Source of the DNA: Allomyces arbusculus | Lineage: Eukaryota > Blastocladiomycota > Blastocladiomycetes > Blastocladiales > Blastocladiaceae | Direction: 5' to 3' | NCBI GenBank assembly: GCA_027604705.1 | Contig: JADHYV010000046.1 | Span: 121,243-185,242 of the forward strand | DNA length: 64,000 nt | Shown here: positions 41,373 to 50,548 of the stretch, in pieces | Layout of the letters: every line of letters begins with the position of its first letter | Position numbering within the stretch: position 1 is the first letter of the stretch | Program-made: the position numbers and the translations under genes | Notes under the pieces: model-generated | Database searches by the model: none | Told to the model about the DNA's origin: nothing | The model's input: the letters and a program-made list of their open reading frames with translations, nothing else

Positions 41373-42467
41373 ATGAATCGCGCCTTCTCCACCCTTGCTC
41401 GTATCCCGCTCGCTCGCGTACCGGCACCAGCGGCGCTGCACGCCGCACCAAGGCGAGCCGCGTCAGTCGCTGCTTTCGACGCACCCTTGCGACCGTTACT
41501 CGCAAGTCCAACGCCGGCACCCTCTCCCTCTCTTGTACCCGCATCCCCTCCATCCGCTGCCCGATCGCCAGCCTCATCCGATGCGACGCGCCCTGCCACC
41601 ACCGTGCTCGCCGTGACCGCCTCAGCGTTTCCGCATCAGCACCAGCTCCTGCGCACGGCGATGCGCACCTACGTCGCCGCGGCCCTGTCCGCGGCGCGGT
41701 CGCCCAACGTGTTCGACACGTACCGAATGGTCACATTTCTCGAGCATCACGGGTTCACGCGCGCCCAGGCAGTGTGCATCATGCGCGTCATGAACGCGAT
41801 GCTCGCCGATACGATTGCGCAGGCGAATCGGGACATGATTAGCAAGACCGACGCAGAGAATGTGCGTGTCTTAGTTATTGTTCGGTTCGCGAATCTGTGT
41901 GATGCGACACGATGCTGACACGGTCTGATTCAATAGGAAATCTACCTGACCAAGGCGGCGCTCAGCGAGCTCGCAACGGAACTCAAGATGCTGCGGCAAA
42001 ACGACCACGCGACGCTCAAGTCGGAGATCGAGTCGATTGCACGCGACTTGGATACGCTGAGCCAGCGGTCACGCGACGATATATCCACGATCAAGTCGGA
42101 TATCACCATCGACTTGAACAACCGCAAGTCAGAAATGCGCGAGGAGGCCAAAGTGCGCAGCATGAAGATTCAGGAAGTCAACAACAAGCTGACGGTGCTG
42201 TGCTCGGATTTGCGCACGGACATTGAAACGATGAAGTTTCAGTCGACCAAGGACGTGATCATTCGCATCTTGGTCGGCACGGCGATCTTGCTCGTGATTT
42301 TGAAGGGCCTGAGCAGTACCAAGGGCAACGGGGAGGGTGGGAAGAATGGTAAGGATGCGGCGGGCAAGGACGCGAAGCGTGCTGGTAGCGGTGCAGGCGC
42401 CGGCGGCGGGGCCGAGACGGTGATTATTGTGGATGGCGGCAAGACTCAGAAATTTAATTTATTTTAG
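41373..42467 (+). CDS. MCUR1/CCDC90-family (DUF1640) mitochondrial coiled-coil protein
   Basis: Inner-membrane protein family that includes human MCUR1 and CCDC90B and yeast Fmp32. MCUR1 is reported as a scaffold of the mitochondrial calcium uniporter and a cytochrome c oxidase assembly factor; the Fmp32 side is linked to cytochrome oxidase or proline metabolism. Exons 41373-41861 and 41937-42467 give 339 residues. An in-frame ATG at 41361 is possible, but CACCATGA at 41373 has the better context. The presequence (MNRAFSTLARIPLARV) is followed by a Pro/Ala linker. The family head is NVFDTYRMVTFLEHHGFTRA and AVCIMRVMNAMLADTIAQA. Then comes a long coiled coil (ELATELKMLRQNDHATLKSE, KLTVLCSDLRTDIETMKF) and one membrane helix, VIIRILVGTAILLVILKGL. 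A Gly/Lys-rich tail ends the protein. Confidence 0.85.
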
Positions 42468-42713
42468 AGCTTACTTTTCCCTGAGCGTGTCGTCGAGGGA
42501 GTGTTGAAATGAAAAATCGGACAGACCAAATCCAGCGGCGGTTTGGTTGAGTCGTCTTGGTCATCCACCTCAAAGGCACATGACTTGTAGATGGCGCCCG
42601 CAGAGTCGCGACTAGCTCGCGCGGCCGCGCCGACCACGTCGGCAGGCGATTCCAACGCCGTCTCTTCATTCGTCTTCCTCGCACTGCCTGCATTCGCGCC
42701 AGCACCCCTCGTC

Positions 42714-43529
42714 ATGGCACTGTCCAAGCGCATTATCAAGGTCGGTTCGCGCTCAACGGCTCAGCACCGCGTCTTCGCTATCATGTCAGCACCGCGGACG
42801 GTCGCAATGGCGCAAACTCCTGCACTGTGAACACGGTCGAGTCGCGTTTGATCGTGCCGGACCCGAGAGACTTGCTCGAATGTGCCTGCAAAAGCTGCTC
42901 GAATAGAAAATGGACGGATACTGACGCCGCGCGCCCGCGATCCGTCTTTCACGCACCCCAGGAAACCGAACGCCTGCTTGCCGACCCGGCACCGGGCATC
43001 CAGGCCACGCCGCACGAGGACAACTTGCGTTACTTTGATGTGGTCATGTCCGGGCCCTCGCAGTCGCCGTTTGAAGGTGATTATCGCCGCATCGACGCTC
43101 TTTGTCGACAGGGAATGGAGCGCTCACGCATGTCGTGGTCCTCACTGATTAGGTGGCTCGTTCAAGCTCGAGCTGTTCTTGCCCGACGACTATCCGATGA
43201 CCGCGCCGAAAGTGCGCTTTTTGACCAAGATCTACCACCCGAACATTGACCGCCTTGGCCGCATCTGCCTCGACATTCTGAAGGGTGCGTTTTGGCGGAG
43301 ATTTTTGATGCTGGGAGAGTGTCTTCGCCCCTGACCCCATCCTCACGATGCAATAGACAAGTGGTCGCCGGCGCTGCAGATCCGCACGGTGCTGCTCTCG
43401 ATCCAGGCGCTGCTGTCGGCGCCCAACCCGGACGACCCGCTGGCCAACGACGTTGCGCAGCACTGGAAGGATAATGAAAAGGACGCCATCAACACGGCCA
43501 AGGAGTGGACGGCCAAGTACGCGCAGTAA
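42714..43529 (+). CDS. UBC13: Ubiquitin-conjugating enzyme E2 UBC13 (UBE2N)
   Basis: E2 that with an Mms2/UEV partner builds Lys63-linked ubiquitin chains, for example on PCNA during postreplication repair. Exons are 42714-42740, 42962-43076, 43153-43284 and 43357-43529, all in phase, for 148 residues, the family's exact size. The start [20 protein letters not shown] is typical. The UBC fold shows [40 protein letters not shown] and [16 protein letters not shown] with the catalytic cysteine at about residue 86 and the HPN motif at 76-78. Then come [20 protein letters not shown] and [17 protein letters not shown]. These are UBC13-specific rather than UBC4/5-like residues. Intron 1 is 221 nt, the longest in the window. 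The UEV partner is not here. Confidence 0.96.
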
Positions 43530-44031
43530 CTAGGGAGGGCGGGTATCGCGGCGGGTTGGGTGGCCGGGGAGAGGTGGTTTGACGTCTTGCGATTCGCAGG
43601 TGCCAGACAAGACAGCTCTTAATTTCTTTTTGTGTTTGCTCGTTGCTCTGGCGTTATCGTTCATTACGACTGGGTCGCACCTCGGTCGCACCGTTGCCCC
43701 TTCCACGAGATCAGCCAACACGAAGCGGCGACAGCGCACGCCAGCCGAACGCGTCTCCCACCGCTGCCATGACCTACGATCACCGACCCACCCTGCACCG
43801 CGTTCCCTTGCCAGACGGCACGAACGACCCGCAATTTGATCGACGCTCCGCTCTTTTCGCGTTCCGGCAGGTGGCATGGCCCACGCTGCGCACGGCGACA
43901 CCACCTGCAATCCCGACTTTGCTCAACCCCAACAACTGGCAAGCACCCAAAAGCTCGACCCAAGCGCGCTTCGCCGCCCCCTTCCATCCGACCCTTGCCT
44001 GCCACTTGGCCCTACTCGCGTCGCACATGCC
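43530..44031. other. Intergenic region
   Basis: These 502 bases separate two plus-strand genes. The frame of the downstream gene stays open upstream to 43876, but residues before the chosen start look non-coding. The T-rich patch at 43618-43665 may belong to the UBC13 3' end. No other feature is seen. Confidence 0.4.
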
Positions 44032-47000
44032 ATGGCAGCACGCACGTTCCCATTAAGCGTCGAAGTAACCAGGGGTCAGCCATGGCCACCGCGGTGGCTT
44101 TCCTGGTCATGGAGCCGTTGCATATCTCTTGCGATCGCGTTTGTCCTGATCACGCTGCTCGACGGCGTCTTGGTCGCCGACGCCAGACCTGCACCGCAGG
44201 CAAGCAGCACCTCACCCGTCACCGTCGCGATCCCGCTGCTCGACCAACTGCCGCCGCCGCTGCGCGTGAGCCAGCCGTACTTTTTCCAGCTGCACCCTCA
44301 AACGTTCACGACCTCCTCGTCCTCGAACCGAATTTCCGTCTCGACGGGCACGCTGCCAACATGGCTCGTGTTCAACGCCTCGTCTTTGCAGCTCGTGGCC
44401 GCGTCGGTACCGAGCCTGGTCGGCGCGTCGGCAATCGCCGTTGATTTCTATGCCACGACGTCGACGACTCGGCCAAGGGCACCGACCACGTCGCTCGTGA
44501 TCCCGTACACGACCAATACCATTGCGCTCGCGAATCCCGTCATATACCAGTGGTTCCGCGCACCTGATCTACCCGAAGGCGCACGGGTCATCCGCGTGGC
44601 ACTGAATAACAGCACCACCACCAACGAAGCGATCGTCATGGCCGTCGACCCGCCCACCGACACCCCGAACCGCGTAACTCGGCTACCCGTACCCGAAGCG
44701 CCTTTCATGGCCACGACCGCATCCGGATCCCCGGCCACGATCCTGTCATACCGCGTCCTGGACGTTGACCGCGGCCGCACACCCGAATGGGCGTCATGGG
44801 ACGACCACGCGCGCTCAATTGTCCTGTCAATCTCTTCTGAGCCAGCTCTCGGCAACTTCCGACTCGCTTTGGTCCCGTCCGACATCCCCAACTGGACCGG
44901 CGGCCCGCGCGACACGTTCACGGTCAAGGTTGGTAACCGCGCACCGACATGGGTGGGACCCGCATCTAACGCGACAGCCGCGCCCACGGTCGTGAATGTG
45001 ACCCGCGGGAATGCCGTGAATGTGAACGTGGCCGCATGGGTGCAGGATCCGGACGAGGACGCGGTCGCGTTCACCGTGCGGCCCGCGACAGGCCAAGTCG
45101 CGCCGCCGGATCTGGTCGTGTCGAGCACGACCGTCATGATTCCCAACGTTACACGAAGTGTACACTTGACCGTGACGGCGGCGGATGTGGTAAATGCCAC
45201 GACATCGGTCCCGCTCGACTTGATCATTGCCGTCGAAGGGATTTTGCCCCTCGAAGTCGTCCCGCGGTGTGTGCGCGTGCCGCGCGGCTTGCCGTGCGTC
45301 AGTCTCACCACATCCCCTGGTGCCGCGTGGTCGTGGACGGTCCCGACGGGCCTGTTCGTGCCAGCTGCGGGCACGACGCTCACCAACTTCACCATTCTCA
45401 GCACACCGTCGTGGCTCACGTGGGACCCAACCTCGCGCACGCTCAACGGCACTGTTCCCAAGGACGACGGCGCGAGCTACGCGCTGCAAGTGCAAGCGCA
45501 GGACTCGCGCGGTGGGATCGCCGTGGTCCCTGTCCTCCTCTCTGTCAAGAGCGACCCGCCCACCGACACGTCCATGTTCGTCACGACGCTCGTGGCCTTG
45601 CTCACGCTCGGCGTCATGTTTGTGATCCTCGCGGCGCTCGTCTACAAGAAGCCGTGGAAGAAATTGGCCAAGCTCGCACGGCGCGGTACAAGCCGCTCGC
45701 GCCAGCGCAAGACCACCACATCGACCGTCTCAGCGCGGCTCGAAGACTCGTTCATGGACGTGGCTGACGACGACTCAGGACCGCCTCCGGTCCGTGCGAG
45801 CGGTGGTGGTGGGCGGAACTCCGGGTCCGTTCACACGCTCCTCCCTCCGCGCATGGCCGCAGCACTCTTCCGGAACTCGTCGCCTGCGTCGGTCAACGCG
45901 TCGCCCCCGCACAAGCCCACTGTCACGTTCCAGCTCCCGGTACCGTCGACTGGCACCGGTGGAGGGGGTGGGGGGACGCAGATTGTGGGAGCTTGGCGCG
46001 CGGGGCCGCTGCTGGCCGTCCCGCAGGCCGCGGGCCTGGACCAGAGTTTCCAGTCGCATTACGGGAGCGTGCTCGAGACGAGCGCGACCATGACGTCGCT
46101 CGCGTCCAAGGCCGGGGGTGTGTCACCACCACCACACGACGTGCTTGCACCGCCAGCCGAATCGTATTATCCACCCATGCGGCACTCGAGTGTGCGGACT
46201 GGTCTGCCGGCCAATCGACCGTGTCTTGCGCCGTTTGATTGGGAAGGCCGACGCGCATCGACGCTGATGCCGCCGTACATTGCCAATCCGAGTTCCGACG
46301 AGTCCGGTTCGACCACGAGCACGTCGCGGAGCTCGACGCCAACAAGTACCTCGGTCGATGGAATCGTCAAGATGCTGGAGAGCGGGTCGCACGAGACGGC
46401 GACCAAGTCCGAGGCCACGACGGCGTCGACGTCATCGAGCGGGGCGTCGTCATCGTCGGTGACCGAGTACGAGGAGTGTTCAAGCACTGCGTCCAAGGAG
46501 ACCGAGTCGACAAGCGAATCGACCGCGTCACTGACCTCGTCGGTCGCGACCCCCGTCCGGATCTACGAGCGCGTCGCGTATTGGGACGCAATGAGATTCT
46601 CGCCCGAGGCCGGGTCCCAACCGCCGACCCCAGCGTTACCACACGACTTGCAAATCAGTGTCCCGCCCGCCGTCCCCGCGATTCTCGTCACTCCGACCAG
46701 CACCACCAGCACCACCCTTGGCGGCTCGACGACACGACCGGGCCCGTCACCGACCTCGGCCAAACCGCCACCGACCCCCGTTTCCCCGATCCACAACCCC
46801 GTCGTCCGACGGCTCATCGCCTACCCGTCAATCCCATTCCAATATATCCTGACGCTCCCCGCGGGCCTCGACCAAGAACACGTCTACACGGCCATTCACC
46901 CGCCATCGTCCCGCCCGCCCAGCGATCTCGGTTCGCTCGGGCCTGTGATTCATTCGGCGCAATCGCCGAGGCCGCTCGCGCGGGATGTGGCCCGGATGAC

Positions 47001-47277
47001 CTACCCGCACCGGTTCCATACGGCACCCGCCGCCGCGGCGCACGAGGATTCGCGGGTGCCGACGCCCGTGAGCGCGCTCGGGTTGACATTCTCGAACGCG
47101 ACACAGTTGCACTTACCCGTACCGTGGCTCGATATGGACGTGGATGCCGGGCGGCGGTCGGGGGTCCTGCGCGGGACGCCGGGCGCCGCGGATGTGGGCG
47201 AGTGGCAGGTGGCCGTGTTTGACCAGGTGCCGGACCGGCCCGTGTGGAAGGCGGTGATCACGGTCAAGCTGATGTGA
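44032..47277 (+). CDS. Axl2-like single-pass membrane protein with cadherin-like (CADG) domains
   Basis: Long intronless gene, 1081 residues from ATG 44032, chosen because a signal-anchor-like hydrophobic stretch follows soon after (SLAIAFVLITLLDGVLVADA). The ectodomain (about residues 60-510) has repeated dystroglycan-type cadherin-like units. They show LPTWLVFNASSLQLVAASVP, PSWLTWDPTSRTLNGTVPKD with ALQVQAQDSRGG, and a W-x-x-D-P-D-E-D segment (AAWVQDPDEDAVAF). Many N-glycosylation sequons (NSTT, NATT, NVT) occur. One membrane helix near residue 514-536 (MFVTTLVALLTLGVMFVILA) is followed by a basic stop (YKKPWKK). The cytoplasmic tail of about 540 residues is Ser/Thr/Pro-rich. This plan is that of yeast Axl2, a bud-site and septin landmark. 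In a zoosporic fungus a role in polarity or adhesion is only inferred. Confidence 0.82.
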   Translation: MAARTFPLSVEVTRGQPWPPRWLSWSWSRCISLAIAFVLITLLDGVLVADARPAPQASSTSPVTVAIPLLDQLPPPLRVSQPYFFQLHPQTFTTSSSSNRISVSTGTLPTWLVFNASSLQLVAASVPSLVGASAIAVDFYATTSTTRPRAPTTSLVIPYTTNTIALANPVIYQWFRAPDLPEGARVIRVALNNSTTTNEAIVMAVDPPTDTPNRVTRLPVPEAPFMATTASGSPATILSYRVLDVDRGRTPEWASWDDHARSIVLSISSEPALGNFRLALVPSDIPNWTGGPRDTFTVKVGNRAPTWVGPASNATAAPTVVNVTRGNAVNVNVAAWVQDPDEDAVAFTVRPATGQVAPPDLVVSSTTVMIPNVTRSVHLTVTAADVVNATTSVPLDLIIAVEGILPLEVVPRCVRVPRGLPCVSLTTSPGAAWSWTVPTGLFVPAAGTTLTNFTILSTPSWLTWDPTSRTLNGTVPKDDGASYALQVQAQDSRGGIAVVPVLLSVKSDPPTDTSMFVTTLVALLTLGVMFVILAALVYKKPWKKLAKLARRGTSRSRQRKTTTSTVSARLEDSFMDVADDDSGPPPVRASGGGGRNSGSVHTLLPPRMAAALFRNSSPASVNASPPHKPTVTFQLPVPSTGTGGGGGGTQIVGAWRAGPLLAVPQAAGLDQSFQSHYGSVLETSATMTSLASKAGGVSPPPHDVLAPPAESYYPPMRHSSVRTGLPANRPCLAPFDWEGRRASTLMPPYIANPSSDESGSTTSTSRSSTPTSTSVDGIVKMLESGSHETATKSEATTASTSSSGASSSSVTEYEECSSTASKETESTSESTASLTSSVATPVRIYERVAYWDAMRFSPEAGSQPPTPALPHDLQISVPPAVPAILVTPTSTTSTTLGGSTTRPGPSPTSAKPPPTPVSPIHNPVVRRLIAYPSIPFQYILTLPAGLDQEHVYTAIHPPSSRPPSDLGSLGPVIHSAQSPRPLARDVARMTYPHRFHTAPAAAAHEDSRVPTPVSALGLTFSNATQLHLPVPWLDMDVDAGRRSGVLRGTPGAADVGEWQVAVFDQVPDRPVWKAVITVKLM

Positions 47278-47602
47278 AACGCGGTGTGAGCGCTGACGCG
47301 AACGCAGCCGAGACAAAGAGAGGTGACTGACTGTGACGACGGCGTGGGGACAACCGAGGATGAAGACTGTCAATTGCAACGGAGAGAGACTTGGCGCGCA
47401 TTTATTTGGTTTTGACTCGTTCCGGGTGTTGTTTGCTCTATCCATACCTTCCCTACCTTCCTCACCTGCATCATCTGCGCGGCAACGCTTTCTAATCCAT
47501 CATGAATATACGAACATGCACACCCGTTTCTTACCAATAAATATCCAAACAATAATCGATTGTCACAAAAGAACGACGCCCCGGCGCCGTTCACCCGCCC
47601 AC
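47278..47602. terminator. Convergent 3' region with overlapping polyadenylation signals
   Basis: These 325 bases separate the stops of the convergent Axl2-like and Tudor-like genes. AATAAA occurs on the plus strand at 47536-47541, about 260 bases after the Axl2-like stop. AATAAA also occurs on the minus strand at 47406-47401, about 200 bases after the Tudor-like stop. If both are used, the two 3' UTRs overlap by more than 100 bases. Confidence 0.45.
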
Positions 47603-50157
47603 CTACTTGCCGCGCGACGACCGGTACAACTCAAGCAACCCCGCGACCCAATGCGAGTCCTTGAGCAGCGCCTCGGCCTGCGGCAACATACTCGCTTCGT
47701 CGTCCGCCATGAGCGTGTAATCGAGCCACGCGTCGCTCGCGCTGGCCGGGGCCGGATCGTTCCATTTCGCTGAACCGACATCGAGTTGGCGCAAATAATG
47801 CCGCATGAATCGCGGCAGAGCGCCCGCGCGCGCGGCATCGTCGTCGTTGTCGCTCGACGCGTACCCAGATTTAACGGTCGAGAGCGACGACGTGTCGCTG
47901 TCATTCCCATTGGCGGCGGGGGTGGATGATGTGCGCGACGAGACGCCGTCGGTGCGGGCTGAGGTGGGCGTGAGCGGGAGTAGGTGCGTCAGGCACAGGA
48001 GGCGCAGCATGCATTCAGGCACGAGAACGAGCTGGATGTAGGCCGACTCGGACGTGCGCACGTCGGTGGGGCCTGCAGCAAAGACGGTGGAGCGCGGGAG
48101 GAGCGGCACCGTTAGTGGTGCTGCTGGTGGTGCGCGTGTGAGAGCAGCTTTGCGCGCCGACGACGACGGGCCCGGCCTCTGCTGAACGAAATCGTCGTCG
48201 TCGTCGTCGTCCTCCTCGTCGCTCAATTCGACATATAATGCCTTGTTCTTTGCTGCCCGCGGGCTCGATACGCTCGTAGCCAGGGCCTTGGCCGCGGATG
48301 CCGGCGGTTTCTTGGCCTTGGTCGCCGGCGCGGGCGCTGCTGCTGCTGCCTTTTTCTTCTTGGACTTGGACTTGGATTTGGCCGCCGCCGTCTCCACCAC
48401 CGCCGAATCCGCCATGACCACACCCCCCCTCGCTGCTTCCTCGTCCACATCAAACCCATTCAAGTACCGCGCCTTGAGCATCCGCTCCACCAACGCCGCG
48501 TCGTCGGGCGAATACGGGTTCCCGCCCGTCGCGCGCGCCAACTCGCGGTGCGCGACGCGCCCACCGCGGCACCACGTTGCGTGCCGCCACGATGCGCGCG
48601 CCCCCGTCACAATTTCGTCCAATGCCGGGACCATACTCAGCACGCGCTGCTCGAGCACCGAGTTGCGGTACGTCACATCGACCCGTGGCGCGTCCATGGG
48701 CGCGAGCGGGACACGGCCGAAATCGCGGTCGCCGAAAACACGAATCTGCGTGCGTGGGAGGCTGAGTTCCACGAGACCGCGGTACAGGTGCACGGTGAGT
48801 GTCGTCGCGGATTGAGTAATGATGCGCGCGGGAACGTATGCGTTCTGGGATGGATCGAGCGCGAGCACCGAGTCGCCCGGGCGCAGCGTGTGGTCGGCGG
48901 CGGTTGGGCCGTGGTCGTCGTCGGACGACTCCCCCGAAGCGTCGAGCGTCGTCGGGCGGTCGAGGGTCGCTGGGGGACCGAACGGGCCCATGGGACCGAC
49001 TGGCGCGGAGGACGACAGGTCGTGTCGCGCGCGCTTGGTAAACGTGACGACTTTCGGGCTCGGCGACGTGACGGCAGCCTTGGCGGTGGTGCGCTTGGCC
49101 GGCGTCGACTTGTTGGGCGTTTTCGGTTTCGTCGTATGTTTTTTGCGCCGCAACTTGGCGGGGCCGTCTTCAACTAGAGCCATGGGGAGCCGTTTTACTT
49201 AAACCCTGCACGGCAGATCACCAAAACAACACGTACAGTCCGAGTCGTTGCCCGGATCCTCCTCGGACGACGACAACTCCGAGTCGCTCACGCTGACAAT
49301 GGCCGGTGGTGTGACCTTGGCCTTCTTTTGCGCTGCCCCTCGCGCCGGCTGGCGGCCATGCGACGTGATCGATGTGGTCTGCGAGCTACCGGGCCCGTCG
49401 GACTGCGATGCGTTGAAAAGCGACTCGGCCTTGCGTTTCTTGGCCGGTCTCGACGTCGCGGGCGTAACCTTTCCGCTGGGCACGGTGTTGCCGCCATCGG
49501 AGTCGCTGAGGTCGGTCAAGTCCGACTCTGGCAAGAGGACAGGGGTGCCAGCCATGGGTCCAAGGTGCGCGGTCAGTCCCCAATCCAAATCTCGCCGCGG
49601 GCCAAGAGCGGGTGACCAACGATCCAGCAGCTGATTTGCTTCAAAAGCGCACCGTTATCCTCCAAGTTGTCTCGAAATTTGCGCAGCGCGCTCACCATCT
49701 TGGCGTCGGTGCACTTCGCCAAAAACTGGTTGAGCGAGAGCTTCCGAGAGTTATACTGGCTCGTGCCGGGCACCGCGGGAAACGGTTTCTTCTCGAGTTG
49801 ATCGAATTGAATCGTCTTGAGCTGATCCGGCGCGTACGCCGGCTCAACTTCGATGCCCGAAGCGTCGGCTACGACCACCTTGCCGAGCAGCCACGTCTTG
49901 AACGCGGGATCATGGTAAAACACCGCATGGCCTACCGCGAGCGTGCCAATGGCCGCAGTCGGTGCTGGTACGGCGGGAGCGGCAGGACCGCTCGTTGACG
50001 CTGTTGCTGCTGCGGCCAGCTTGTCGGTCTTGGGTGTGGGCACCACGGAAATCAGACCGGCACTCTTGCCGCCGCGGGCTCGACTGGCCGCCATGGCCCG
50101 TTTCCGGTTGGAGTACATCTGGGTGGAGGCCAGCATCGTGGCCGGCGGCGAGCTCAT
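47603..50157 (-). CDS. Chromatin-type protein with two Tudor-like barrels
   Basis: Family not recognised by name. Three exons are proposed: 50157-49617, 49527-49237 and 49173-47603, phase-correct, for 800 residues. The 63-nt second intron has a GTACGT donor, and without it two genes would be only 15 bases apart. The first intron (GTCACC donor) is weaker; otherwise a separate 194-residue protein ends at 49573. A first small barrel-like domain lies near residues 70-125 (VGHAVFYHDPAFKTWLLGKV and onward). A second Tudor-like barrel lies past residue 360 (LRPGDSVLALDPSQNAYVPA, then LTVHLYRGLVELSLPRTQIR). Basic segments (KLRRKKHTTKPK, KSKSKSKKKKAA) alternate with acidic runs (SDEEDDDDDDD). Charge pattern and barrels suggest a nuclear histone- or DNA-binding protein. 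Function is not assigned. Confidence 0.6.
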
Positions 50158-50548
50158 GGTGGCAGTGGCAGACTTGGGCCGCGAGCAGGTTCAAAGTTTG
50201 GCCAGTCCGGGCGGCGGCCGTGGCCGGCTTCGGGTGCTCGGTGCGCTTGCGTGCAGTTGCTGGCCGGTGCGAACTCGCGGGCGGCACGGTCGGATCCGGC
50301 CGGATTTGGTCGTTCCCGGCCGGATTGGGTCGTGCCCAGTGTTTTAGCTGCTGCAGAGTGTGAGTCGACCCCTTGCCGTTGCTGCTTTCTGATGCTGCTG
50401 TCCATATGCCTCGTTCGGCCTGATCGTTGCTCCTTCATCCCCTTGCTGGCTCGGCGTGCCAATATCCTCTGGCTCGCTCTGGAGCAGATAAAACGTCAAA
50501 TTGACATGGACGCCAAAGCAACAACGCAAGACACGCGGTCCACCGCGC
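50158..50548. other. Intergenic region
   Basis: These 391 bases lie between the start of the Tudor-like gene and the stop of the GCNA gene, both on the minus strand. A repeated (C/A)GGCCGG(A)TT(T/G)GGTCGT unit (about 50290-50335) occurs twice. No gene is seen. Confidence 0.4.

Noticed and set aside
49174-49236. Gene boundary between two separate minus-strand genes 15 bases apart
   Set aside because: A GTACGT...CTCTAG intron of 63 nt joins them in phase, a simpler explanation than two genes with almost no spacing.
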